Origin: Bacteroidales bacterium
GTDB taxonomy: Bacteria > Bacteroidota > Bacteroidia > Bacteroidales > VadinHA17
Reading direction: 5' to 3'
Assembly: GCA_025455395.1 (NCBI GenBank)
Contig: JALOMO010000016.1
Span: 1 to 38,751, forward strand
Length of the DNA: 38,751 nt
Shown piece after piece: positions 7,461-15,561 of this stretch (within the stretch, counting starts at the first letter, position 1; the number at the start of each line of letters is the position of its first letter). A program made the translations under genes and the position numbers. The notes below the pieces were generated by a model that saw nothing but the letters and a program-made list of their open reading frames with translations, did not search any database and was not told the DNA's origin.

Positions 7461-8696
7461 TCAGTTATTAAAGAGATTGTAATTAAAGAGTTCCTTATAT
7501 CTCTCAGCAAGGTACTGGTCGAGCCAGGCATAAAACAAGGCGATATCCTTTTCTGTCTTCAGCCCCTGAGCCAGCTCCATGGTTAGCATACCGGCCCTTT
7601 GGAAAACAGTACTTTCAACGGGCTGGAGCAGTTGCATATATCCGCTATTTTCACGGTTAATTACGGCTGACAGGTTGATATAATTATATCCCCGGTCATA
7701 GGTTATCGGGAAACACTCCTCCTTAAATTTCAGGGCAGCCGAACATATCGGGGACCGGAACTCAGAATCCATGGTTACTGCCTGCGGCATTTTTTCCCCG
7801 GCTGCTATCCATACCGGAACTGCAACCGATGTAAGCGGGAAGCCAAGGATGGTCCACATCATTGCCTCTTTCGCCTTCTTGTTTTCAGAGGCACCAATGA
7901 TCAGGATTGCCGAAGCAGTTGAAACGCGGGGGATGTAATCGATGAAAAACTTAAATTCGGGGGTCTCTCTTTTTTCAGGAAGGGAGGCCCGGAGATCAGT
8001 TCCCGTAATGGAATGATACAGGTTTCTTGAGAGATTGTCGAAGAGAAACTGGGGAGTCATCTTATTCTCCCGGAGGGCTTTGCCCAGGGCTCCAACCGCT
8101 GTGTTATACCTGCAGAACCCAAACCCCTCCTTCATATGATCGTTCATCGAATGGTTGGTTCTTACAAGCAATCCGTCCGGTGCAACAGCCGGGTCATTTG
8201 CGTCAACCTTTTTGTAAGTATAGTTTCCGGTCTCATAAAATGCTGCTCCCCCGTATGCATCAATCACTCCGAAGTTGGCATCGACACCAAGGGGTTTGGG
8301 CAGTGAACGGAGCAATTCCTCAAACTCTTCGAGAGTACGGCAGTTCTGCAGCGCCAGTTTCATTAAAACGCCCTCCTGGTCCATGAACTTTGATGTGTCG
8401 CCGATATTGTTGGTGTAGGCCGCCGAGTTCATGATGGCGAATCCGGTTTCATTGTAGCCGCCCCAGACCATTGTGCTCCAGTCTGCCCTGCCATCGACAA
8501 GACCGATATAGTTGTATTTCGCGTCGGTAAAGAATGCAAGTGAATTTTGCATCTCATCAGTGTCACGGTTCTTGAAGAGCATCGGTTTGCCATCTGCAGT
8601 ATATTTCCCGGAAATCAGAAATGTTGTGCAGGCGAAGGCGGGGAGCGTGATAAACGAAATTAAAAGCAGGACTGCTGTCAGGTATGACTTGTTCAT
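7461..8696 (-). CDS. Secreted Ntn hydrolase, choloylglycine hydrolase/acyltransferase (C45-like) superfamily
   Basis: Starting from the ATG at 8696 the protein has 411 residues and a signal peptide of 22 ending in AFA. Cleavage would leave CTTFLISG at the N-terminus. A Cys exposed this way is the catalytic nucleophile of the linear-amide C-N hydrolase/acyl-transferase branch of the Ntn superfamily (penicillin V acylase, bile-salt hydrolase, C45). Also present are FKNRDTDE shortly after, and LLVRTNHSMNDH in the middle, matching conserved Arg/Asp and Asn/His positions of these enzymes. Likely activity is hydrolysis of an amide outside the cytoplasm; the substrate is unknown. The upstream TTG at 8705 is a poor start. 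The methyltransferase gene follows after five bases. Confidence 0.82.
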   Translation of the reverse strand: MNKSYLTAVLLLISFITLPAFACTTFLISGKYTADGKPMLFKNRDTDEMQNSLAFFTDAKYNYIGLVDGRADWSTMVWGGYNETGFAIMNSAAYTNNIGDTSKFMDQEGVLMKLALQNCRTLEEFEELLRSLPKPLGVDANFGVIDAYGGAAFYETGNYTYKKVDANDPAVAPDGLLVRTNHSMNDHMKEGFGFCRYNTAVGALGKALRENKMTPQFLFDNLSRNLYHSITGTDLRASLPEKRETPEFKFFIDYIPRVSTASAILIIGASENKKAKEAMMWTILGFPLTSVAVPVWIAAGEKMPQAVTMDSEFRSPICSAALKFKEECFPITYDRGYNYINLSAVINRENSGYMQLLQPVESTVFQRAGMLTMELAQGLKTEKDIALFYAWLDQYLAERYKELFNYNLFNN

Positions 8697-8774
8697 GGTG
8701 CGCAATTTTTACTTTGGCTAAATTAGTTATTATGTAATAGGATTGAAAATGAACATCGGAAGAGGGGATTTTTT

Positions 8775-8805
8775 AACTTTTTTGACCCCGACTTAAAAAA
8801 AAGTT
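8775..8805. other. AT-rich inverted repeat in a divergent intergenic region
   Basis: AACTTTTTT (8775-8783) and AAAAAAGTT (8797-8805) form a perfect 9-bp stem around a 13-base loop. It sits between the divergently transcribed Ntn hydrolase and membrane-protein genes, just upstream of the promoter at 8815-8846. It could be a regulator site or a structured patch; nothing else supports a function. Confidence 0.3.
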
Positions 8806-8814
8806 GAAAAATAC

Positions 8815-8846
8815 TTGACTTTTATATATTAATAGTTGTAACTTTG
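8815..8846 (+). promoter_or_regulatory. Promoter of the membrane protein/transglutaminase/winged-helix operon (TTG-N21-TAACTTTG)
   Basis: TTG (8815-8817) is followed by 21 bases and an exact -7 box TAACTTTG (8839-8846), the Bacteroidota primary-sigma pattern. The start point would be near 8852, leaving a leader of about 36 bases before the ATG at 8888. Confidence 0.75.
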
Positions 8847-8887
8847 TAAAGTTTAAAAGAAATGAAGTATATAAAACGCTAACAGTC

Positions 8888-9706
8888 ATGGGTTACAGAT
8901 CAAAGATCAGGATGTCGATTGGTTGGATTTACCCGATAGGTATTTTCACTTCCTACATTCTTCTGTTTCTTGAATTTGAGATTCGGAAGCAGCTCAGACA
9001 CAATTTCCCGGGACTTGAGGGATTGCCGTACATCACAATTATTCTGGTGGCGCTTATGTTCATAGTTCTGGGCATAGTGCAGTGGTTCAGGTACAGGAAC
9101 TGGATCTATCCGGTCCTTGGAATCCTTATGGGCATTACAACAGCGCAGGTATCATTAATATTCCCACATTATGATGACCCGGGGATTGTAAAGCTGACCT
9201 ATTTTATCAGTTTCATATTTATCATCCTCTTTGTGCTTATAAACTGGCACTCATTATATGGTCATGAAAGGTTCGAAATTAATTCCAGGCGGCTATTCCG
9301 GCTTGCTTCCGAGAGAATTCAGAAGGCAGAGAACGGGTTTACTGCAAGACCTTATTCCGGGGGAAGAATTGACTGTACCAAGGATGAATTGATTGGCTTT
9401 GCGAGGTTTCTTCACGGAAACTACATAGTAAGGCCTTTCTATTACGAGAATTATGTATGTCTGTCATTCTCTATGAATAAGAGCCTTATGGCGATAAATG
9501 AGGGGAATGAGGTAAGCCATGTGATAATTGGTAATGACGGAAGTGTCACGGTTAAAGTTTCAGAAAGGGATTACAGAGATTACCGGGAGAGACTGAGTTT
9601 TGATAAACTTTGTGAATCTCTTGCAGGCATTTTTATTAGGTTCATGGAGTATTACAAGGGCGGACTTGAATCAAGAATCATGGTTGAGCTCAAGGCTGCA
9701 AGGTAA
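8888..9706 (+). CDS. Four-helix membrane protein of unknown function
   Basis: A 272-residue protein not recognised from any named family. Hydrophobic helices are predicted at about residues 11-30, 46-65, 70-90 and 98-118, all within the first half. The second half (about 120-272) is soluble, mixed alpha/beta and probably cytoplasmic, with Tyr/Arg-rich segments such as ERDYRDYRERLSFDKL. No kinase, nuclease or peptidase motif is visible. It is first in an operon: the transglutaminase-like gene starts 19 bases later and a winged-helix gene follows. The arrangement (membrane protein, secreted protein, DNA-binding protein) suggests a joint envelope function, but this is inference from order alone. 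Confidence 0.75.
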   Translation: MGYRSKIRMSIGWIYPIGIFTSYILLFLEFEIRKQLRHNFPGLEGLPYITIILVALMFIVLGIVQWFRYRNWIYPVLGILMGITTAQVSLIFPHYDDPGIVKLTYFISFIFIILFVLINWHSLYGHERFEINSRRLFRLASERIQKAENGFTARPYSGGRIDCTKDELIGFARFLHGNYIVRPFYYENYVCLSFSMNKSLMAINEGNEVSHVIIGNDGSVTVKVSERDYRDYRERLSFDKLCESLAGIFIRFMEYYKGGLESRIMVELKAAR

Positions 9707-9725
9707 AATCATAAATACATCAGTC

Positions 9726-11210
9726 ATGAAAAGAAATGGACAGTTTTTAAAAAAGATCCTTCCTGTCTGCTTCGTACTTGTTTACGCCGAAGGATGCGGG
9801 CAGGAATCACCCTCCTGTACAGAGTATGGAGATACCTGTTACTACGGGGTGGAGATGAATGGTATGCTATGCGGATATTCTGTGGAGACAAAATGCAGGG
9901 GCCAGGCTGGCGGCAGAGATCTCTTATTTGAAAACTCTGCAGTTACACTTACGATGACCCTTCTTGGTGCCGCTATTGACATCTCAATAATAAGCAGCTT
10001 CGGCACTGATGCTGCAACCGGCAAACCAGCACTGATAGACCTCATCTATGACACTGGGAAATCAAAGGTCCATTCACATACAGTGATCAGGGGTGACACA
10101 GCCTTCTTTGAGAGTGAATCATCAGGAATAAGCAGGAAGGTAGCTCTTACGGAGGATGTTATTGTATCTTCCCAGTCCAGGTATCCTTATCTTGTTAAAG
10201 CCTTTGATGGTGGCGGATCCACGACCGTCAGATTCAGGCTATATGAACCGATGAGGGGCGACATAGTTGAGAGAGTATATAACAAAATAAATGAGGAAGA
10301 GGCGACCCTGGCTGATTCGCTTTTTCATACACTTGTGATAGAGGAGACTGATATTGCATCGGGTGTAAAGACCATGCTCTGGATAAGCAGGGATGACGGA
10401 TATAATGTGAGGGCTCTTGTTGCGGGCCGGAATATTTATCTTACCGACAAGAGTGTTATCGGAAGGATCAGAATGGTTGACATGAATGAGGTTATGTTTG
10501 CAAGGGTAAATAAGGTAATTCCCGGATTTCAGGGGATGGAGTGGTTAAAGGTAAGCGTTGCAATCGACACATATGGTGACACAGTCAAAGCAGAGAACCT
10601 GAGTTTCCCGGGACAGAAATTCACAGGCACTGTATCAGGCAGCTTCGTTGAAGGTGTTTTTGAGATTGAACCTCCTCTCTATGACGGGTCCGGAGCGCCT
10701 CCTTTCCCTGCCGACTATGCTTCGGCTCCGGAGCTTTTGAGGTATCTTTCTCCAGAGCTGATGATAGAATCTGATGATCCCCTTGTCAGGGCTGAAGCAG
10801 AAAGGATCACAGCAGGGGCTGCTGATTCATGGGATGCTGCCCAGAGGCTCAGCAGGTGGGTATCGGAAAACATCATGGGAGCATTGCCCGGCGGAGGCTC
10901 GGCCCTCAACACATTGAAGATGCGTGAAGCAGAATGTGGCGGGCACTCAAGGCTTCTGACTGCATTTTGCAGATCCGTTGGTATTCCGGCCCGGCTGGCA
11001 ACAGGATGCATGTACGTTCCATACTACAGCGGCAGCTTCGGACAGCATGCCTGGACTGAGATATATATGGGCGATGCAGGCTGGATACCTGTTGACGCGA
11101 CTATTCACGAAACGGATCATATTAATGCCGGGCACATCCGCCTGGGCGAGAAGGCTACATTCCAGCCCCAACATATGGAGATACTGGATTACAGAATTAA
11201 ACAGCAATAA
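9726..11210 (+). CDS. Secreted transglutaminase-like (papain-fold) protein
   Basis: From the ATG at 9726 the protein has 494 residues. The N-terminus is a signal sequence ending near AEGC24; the lipobox is poor, so lipidation is uncertain. Residues 25-330 are beta-rich and unassigned. The C-terminal part is a transglutaminase core domain with the full catalytic triad: Cys404 in EAECGGHS, His441 in GQHAWTEIY and Asp457 in WIPVDATIHE. Bacterial members are mostly cysteine proteases or amidases, so cross-linking should not be assumed. An open frame extends upstream to 9600 inside the preceding gene, but that extension has no signal peptide and overlaps real coding sequence. Spacing is 19 bases from the gene before and 12 to the gene after. 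Confidence 0.88.
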   Translation: MKRNGQFLKKILPVCFVLVYAEGCGQESPSCTEYGDTCYYGVEMNGMLCGYSVETKCRGQAGGRDLLFENSAVTLTMTLLGAAIDISIISSFGTDAATGKPALIDLIYDTGKSKVHSHTVIRGDTAFFESESSGISRKVALTEDVIVSSQSRYPYLVKAFDGGGSTTVRFRLYEPMRGDIVERVYNKINEEEATLADSLFHTLVIEETDIASGVKTMLWISRDDGYNVRALVAGRNIYLTDKSVIGRIRMVDMNEVMFARVNKVIPGFQGMEWLKVSVAIDTYGDTVKAENLSFPGQKFTGTVSGSFVEGVFEIEPPLYDGSGAPPFPADYASAPELLRYLSPELMIESDDPLVRAEAERITAGAADSWDAAQRLSRWVSENIMGALPGGGSALNTLKMREAECGGHSRLLTAFCRSVGIPARLATGCMYVPYYSGSFGQHAWTEIYMGDAGWIPVDATIHETDHINAGHIRLGEKATFQPQHMEILDYRIKQQ

Positions 11211-11222
11211 TTGTATCCGCTG

Positions 11223-11840
11223 ATGGATTTCAAACAGGCAGCAATACTGGGTTCCTGCATCTCAAAGGATTATGCCGAAGATATGTTTGCTCTTCTGGCA
11301 ACCTATAAGAATATTTCAGCCTCTGAGGCTGCTTCAAGACTTAACCTGCACATAAAAACAGTTCAGGATTTTCTGGAAGATCTATATATCTTGAAAATAG
11401 TCGAAAGGGAAGAGGTATATGAGGGGAAAAGACCCTATTTCAGGTATAACCTGACGGTGCGGCAGGTAATCATGAATGTTGACCTCACTCATCTTTTCCC
11501 GGAAGGGAACAAGGAAGAAGCCCGCCTGAAATTATGTATCAGGGAGAAGCAAAACTCCAGGGCGCGGTTTACAACATCCAGGAGCAATGATTACATAAGC
11601 AACGTCGTAATATGGACGGGAGAGGGCCGCGACCGCGAGGAGAGAAAAATCAACCTTTCCATACCGCAGGGGAAATTCCTCTTTCACCTGCCTTTCCCGA
11701 CTGCTGAACCGCTTACAATTGGCGGATTAATCACCAAGGCCGGGCTTGATGGCAGCAATATCCCTGAGATAATTGATATAGTAGGTGTTCTGATAGAATT
11801 TGGAGTTATTGAAAGCGTAGAAGGTCACAATATCATCTAA
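11223..11840 (+). CDS. Winged-helix DNA-binding-like protein
   Basis: From the ATG at 11223 the product has 205 residues and no signal peptide. Residues about 15-75 read as a winged helix-turn-helix: MFALLATYKNISASEAASRL, then a recognition-type helix (IKTVQDFLEDLYILKIVERE) and a basic wing (GKRPYFRYNL). The C-terminal 50 residues (IGGLITKAGLDGSNIPEIIDIVGVLIEFG) look like a second, degenerate winged helix. The middle is basic. It could regulate its own operon, though no effector domain is recognisable. A TTG twelve bases earlier would extend the frame, but the ATG is favoured. It is third in the operon, 12 bases after the transglutaminase stop. Confidence 0.7.
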   Translation: MDFKQAAILGSCISKDYAEDMFALLATYKNISASEAASRLNLHIKTVQDFLEDLYILKIVEREEVYEGKRPYFRYNLTVRQVIMNVDLTHLFPEGNKEEARLKLCIREKQNSRARFTTSRSNDYISNVVIWTGEGRDREERKINLSIPQGKFLFHLPFPTAEPLTIGGLITKAGLDGSNIPEIIDIVGVLIEFGVIESVEGHNII

Positions 11841-11845
11841 TTTTC

Positions 11846-11853
11846 TATCTTTG
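11846..11853 (+). promoter_or_regulatory. -7 box upstream of the secreted protein at 11879
   Basis: TATCTTTG is an exact match to TAnnTTTG, 25 bases before the ATG at 11879. No good TTG is placed 19-21 bases upstream, so this is a half-supported promoter. If real, the following gene is transcribed separately from the winged-helix operon. Confidence 0.4.
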
Positions 11854-11878
11854 AGTAAACTTAAACTATCTGTTGGTC

Positions 11879-12613
11879 ATGAAGTTGGTTGTGCTTTCTT
11901 TCTTGATGCCGGTGCTGATCGTCTTCAGGGTATGCGGTCAGGACCCCGGGGTATATAACAAGGGGTATACTGCAGAGCAGAACCTGGCGACTATTGCCAA
12001 TATATCGCCATATAGCCCGGGAGGGATGGGTTTTGATAACCGTTATGAGGGAGTAATCGGCACCAGGCTTGTTTATGATTCGCTATGCCCGGCAATGTTC
12101 AGGTTCAACGGCCAGGAGCAGTGGATAAAGCTGGAAGCTGACATGGATGTTGTAGATAATGTCCTGATATTCAGACATCCTACAACAGAAGAAATTCTCT
12201 CGATACCGGCGGTGATGGTTGGAGAGCTTATTATCACTTTTTCAGGGAAGGAGCTTATATACCGTACTACCCGGGGGATGAAATTTGATAAGGAAGATGA
12301 ATCAATCAGATTCTGCCAGGTACTTTATGACACTACTTATAGTTTTATCAGGGTCCCATATAAAAAGTTTATTGAGGCCAATTATAAGGCACTTTACAGT
12401 CCGCAGAGAACATACGACGAGTATGAATCAAAAGAGCGATATTATATTCTTGGAACAGACAGCTTATACCACCAGGTCACACTTAAGAAGAAATCACTTG
12501 AAAAGCTCTTTCCGGAAGCGAAGGAGTTACTTTCTGATGCTTCCGATAAGCCGGGGCCCGGACAGAGCGATGAGGATTATTTCATTGAACTCCTGAAAAT
12601 AACAGGAAAATGA
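11879..12613 (+). CDS. Secreted protein of unknown function
   Basis: Starting at the ATG at 11879 the product has 244 residues, with a signal peptide covering about residues 1-19 (VVLSFLMPVLIVFRVCG, then QDPGVY). The earlier in-frame TTG would add two residues and is less likely. The mature protein is beta-rich without enzyme motifs, and ends in a helical segment (LKKKSLEKLFPEAKELLSDA) reminiscent of the protein at 2941-3630. It probably belongs to the same loose group of Bacteroidota secreted proteins, but the link is based on layout and a short segment only. It converges with the YitT gene, with a 35-base gap. Confidence 0.7.
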   Translation: MKLVVLSFLMPVLIVFRVCGQDPGVYNKGYTAEQNLATIANISPYSPGGMGFDNRYEGVIGTRLVYDSLCPAMFRFNGQEQWIKLEADMDVVDNVLIFRHPTTEEILSIPAVMVGELIITFSGKELIYRTTRGMKFDKEDESIRFCQVLYDTTYSFIRVPYKKFIEANYKALYSPQRTYDEYESKERYYILGTDSLYHQVTLKKKSLEKLFPEAKELLSDASDKPGPGQSDEDYFIELLKITGK

Positions 12614-12648
12614 CCTTGCTATTTCAGAAGAGAATCTGATTACATCAT

Positions 12649-13533
12649 TCACTGGTGCAGAGGCCTCTTTTTCAAAACGCCACCCTTGGCCTGGCTGATG
12701 GGGTGGCAATAGATAAAGGCATTTTCATCCACGTCATTTACAATCTTCTTTACTTTGCTTATCTCCAGTTTCGTGACAATGGTGAAGATAATTTCCAGGT
12801 CTCCCACCCCTTCCGTTTCCGCCCTCTTACCGATGATGCTTTGTCTGCCCTTATATATTGTGATCCCCCTGCCAAGTTTCGTCATTAGAGCTCGCTTTAC
12901 CTTTGCGCTTTTTTCAGATATTATTGAAACGCCCGTGTACTCTTCGATTCCCTCTACAAGATAATCAATTGTCTTTGAGGCTGTAAGATAGGTAAGGATA
13001 GAATACAATGCCGGTTCCACCCCAAGGAAGAAACCGGCAGTAATAAAGATGATTACGTTAAAGATGAGGATCATATCCCCGATTGAGGCTTCCACCTTCC
13101 GGGTGAGCCAAAGAGCCATAATCTCCGTTCCGTCGAGAACGCTTCCGCCCCTGACAGAGAGTCCGACACCGCCACCCAGAAAGAGCCCTCCGAAGACTGC
13201 TGTCAGAAGCTTATCATCAGTTATTATGGGGAAGTCGACAAAGGCAATAACGACTGACAGACCGGCAATTGAAACGAGTGTTTTTATTGCAAAGGAGCGG
13301 GAAATCTGCAGGTACGCCAGTATTATGAATGGAAGGTTGATGGCAAAAATAAGTACTGACAGGGGAAGCCCTGTGGTATATTTTACCAGCAGTGAGATGC
13401 CGGTAACGCCACCGTCAATAAAATGGTTGGGCAGCAGGAAGCCTTTCAGACCAAAGCTTGCTGCAAAGATGCCAAGGATTATCAGAAGGATACTTCTTGC
13501 ATAGCTCCATTTCTTCTTGCCATTTTCTTTCAT
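12649..13533 (-). CDS. YitT family membrane protein (DUF161 + DUF2179)
   Basis: A 294-residue integral membrane protein. Residues about 12-200 contain five or six hydrophobic helices with the family's Gly-rich segments (GLKGFLLPNHFIDGGVTGIS, LFLGGGVGLSVRGGSVLDGTE). Residues about 215-285 form the cytoplasmic DUF2179 domain (GRGITIYKG, then LEIIFTIVTKLEISKVKKIV and AFIYCHPI). Members are common in Firmicutes and Bacteroidota and their cargo is unknown. It is divergent from the acyl-CoA ligase operon, and the shared intergenic region carries CCGGT-based inverted repeats. Confidence 0.9.
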   Translation of the reverse strand: MKENGKKKWSYARSILLIILGIFAASFGLKGFLLPNHFIDGGVTGISLLVKYTTGLPLSVLIFAINLPFIILAYLQISRSFAIKTLVSIAGLSVVIAFVDFPIITDDKLLTAVFGGLFLGGGVGLSVRGGSVLDGTEIMALWLTRKVEASIGDMILIFNVIIFITAGFFLGVEPALYSILTYLTASKTIDYLVEGIEEYTGVSIISEKSAKVKRALMTKLGRGITIYKGRQSIIGKRAETEGVGDLEIIFTIVTKLEISKVKKIVNDVDENAFIYCHPISQAKGGVLKKRPLHQ

Positions 13534-13579
13534 AGTGCAGTCATCTGTTTGTCGTAGGAAGGTGTTGTGGCGACTTCAG

Positions 13580-13627
13580 AACCGGTAAATCCCGGTTTAT
13601 CCTACCAAATTACTAAATTTTACCGGT
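13580..13627. promoter_or_regulatory. Nested CCGGT inverted repeats between divergent genes (operator candidate)
   Basis: AACCGG (13580-13585) and CCGGTT (13592-13597) form a 6-bp inverted repeat with a 6-base spacer. ACCGGTAAAT (13581-13590) also pairs, at 9 of 10 positions, with the end of ATTTTACCGGT (13617-13627). The region lies between the start codons of the YitT gene and the acyl-CoA ligase operon. No regulator gene is adjacent. Confidence 0.3.
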
Positions 13628-13759
13628 CTACAGTCTATTCCTGTTAATTTGAAAAACCTCAGCCGGGACTCTTCCTTTTCAACTGCCGGAATCCAAAAAA
13701 TTGTGTATATTTCAGAAGTAACAATCACCGGGTTGCCCGATGATCTAATAAGGCCAGCT

Positions 13760-15532
13760 ATGGAAGTAACACGCACTTTTGATCTTCTTGAAAAGTACAG
13801 GGATCAGTTTAAGAGGGAGGAGGCTCTCTGCTTCAAACAGGGTGGAGAGTGGAAACGGTTCAGCTCACAGGAATACATTGACTTTTCCTATAACTTTCTT
13901 TACGGGATTTTTGAAGCCGGATTCAGAAAAGGAGACAAGATAATTACTGTTTCTTCAAACCGCCCCGAGTGGAATTTTGCAGACATGGGAATGTCTATGC
14001 TGGGTGTGGTTCATGTTCCGGTCTTCGCGTCCCTTACTTCGGCTGAATACGAGTACATTATACGTAACTCCGGAGCGACAATGATTCTCATCGCAGACAG
14101 GAAGCTGTTTAAAACCATTGAACCTGCCCTGGCCGCAACAGGCACTTCAGGCAGGGCATACACCTTTGATGAGGTTCAGGGCGCAAAAAACTGGATGGAG
14201 ATAGTTGAACGTGGCAGAAAATGCAGTGATAGCACCAAAAAGGAGGCAGAGAAGGTTAAAGAGAGTATCAGGGAAGAGGATTGTGCAACACTTATATACA
14301 CTTCAGGAACAACAGGCAATCCCAAGGGAGTCATGCTCTCACACAAGAACATGGTAAGCAACTTTATATCAGCATCCTCTGTGTTTAACCTCAGCCCCTC
14401 TGACAAATACCTTAGCATACTTCCGTTGTGTCATGTCGGCGGACGCATGGGTAATTACCAGACCCAGTACAGCGGAGCCAGCATCTGGTATGCAGAGAGC
14501 ATGGGCACCATTGCCTCAAACATCCAGGAGATAAAACCGGATGGATTTGATGCCGTGCCGCGTGTGCTTGAGAAATTCTATGATGTGATCATTTCGAAGG
14601 GGAAGAATCTTACCGGGATTAAGAAGACCCTTTTCTTCTGGGCTGTGAACCTTGGGCTGAAATATAAGCCTCATGGAGAGAACGGCTGGTTTTATGAAAG
14701 AAAGCTTAAGATTGCCGATAAGCTCATCTTCAGTAAATGGCGTGCCGCTCTCGGCGGTAATGTGCGAATTGTAGGATGCGGCGGCGCCAGCCTGCAGGCA
14801 CGGCTCGAAAGGATCTTCTGGGCAGCAGGGATCAAGATCATAAATATGTACGGACTCACCGAGACATCACCTATCATAACAATAAACCGGACTGAAAAGG
14901 GGAAAGTGAAACTCGGGTCTGTGGGTATGACCATCGAGGGGGTAGAGGTGAAAATTGCAGAGGACGGTGAAATACTATGCAAGGGCCCGAATGTGATGAT
15001 CGGTTATTATAATGATACTGAGCTTACCAGGGCTGCCTTTGATGAGGAGGGATGGTTCCGTACAGGTGATATCGGCCATATTGAAGAGGGTAAATTCCTG
15101 ATGGTGACAGACAGGAAGAAAGAGATTTTCAAGCTCTCCAACGGCAAATTCATAGCCCCGCAGATAATAGAAAATATCTTCAAGGAATCACCGCTTGTTG
15201 ACCAGATAATGGTTATTGGGGAGCATGAGAAATTCACAAGCGCACTTATATCACCCAACTTCAAGTATTTTGACGACTGGAAAACAAGCAGGAACATCAA
15301 TTTTGCAGATAAGGATGACCTGATTAAAAATCAACAGGTTCAGTCGCTCTTTACAGAGGAGGTCAACAGGTTCAACAAGCGTCTCAGCACATGGGAAAGA
15401 GTTAACCGCTTCAGGCTGGTGAGCGATGAATGGAGTCCGGCAACAGGAGAGCTTTCACCTACCCTGAAACTGCGCAGAAGCTTCATCAGGGACAAATACA
15501 GGTCTTTTGTCGATCAGATTTACATGAAATAA
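13760..15532 (+). CDS. Long-chain acyl-CoA synthetase-like AMP-forming ligase
   Basis: From the ATG at 13760 the product has 590 residues. ANL-family motifs are all present: the phosphate loop LIYTSGTTGNPKGVML (178-193), YGLTETSP (364-371), GWFRTGDIG (431-439) and the hinge segment DRKKEIFKLSNGKFIAP (about 451-467). Length and motifs fit the bacterial long-chain acyl-CoA synthetase branch, which adenylates a fatty acid and transfers it to CoA. Preceding in-frame codons reach a TTG at 13649 but encode no domain sequence. AAGG lies about eight bases before the chosen ATG. The GNAT-like gene follows after 29 bases and a flavoprotein gene after that, suggesting action on a shared lipid substrate. 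Confidence 0.9.
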   Translation: MEVTRTFDLLEKYRDQFKREEALCFKQGGEWKRFSSQEYIDFSYNFLYGIFEAGFRKGDKIITVSSNRPEWNFADMGMSMLGVVHVPVFASLTSAEYEYIIRNSGATMILIADRKLFKTIEPALAATGTSGRAYTFDEVQGAKNWMEIVERGRKCSDSTKKEAEKVKESIREEDCATLIYTSGTTGNPKGVMLSHKNMVSNFISASSVFNLSPSDKYLSILPLCHVGGRMGNYQTQYSGASIWYAESMGTIASNIQEIKPDGFDAVPRVLEKFYDVIISKGKNLTGIKKTLFFWAVNLGLKYKPHGENGWFYERKLKIADKLIFSKWRAALGGNVRIVGCGGASLQARLERIFWAAGIKIINMYGLTETSPIITINRTEKGKVKLGSVGMTIEGVEVKIAEDGEILCKGPNVMIGYYNDTELTRAAFDEEGWFRTGDIGHIEEGKFLMVTDRKKEIFKLSNGKFIAPQIIENIFKESPLVDQIMVIGEHEKFTSALISPNFKYFDDWKTSRNINFADKDDLIKNQQVQSLFTEEVNRFNKRLSTWERVNRFRLVSDEWSPATGELSPTLKLRRSFIRDKYRSFVDQIYMK

Positions 15533-15561
15533 GTCTTTGACCGGAGATTGAATCCTTAAAT

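Noticed and set aside
9600..9725. N-terminal extension of the transglutaminase-like gene
   Set aside because: It overlaps the preceding gene and would bury the signal peptide that follows the ATG at 9726.
13049..13504. A 151-codon frame antisense to the YitT gene
   Set aside because: Shadow of membrane-protein codons; no domain or ribosome-binding site.
13649..13759. N-terminal extension of the acyl-CoA ligase from a TTG codon
   Set aside because: It adds 37 residues not found in the family, and a better ATG with an AAGG site is at 13760.
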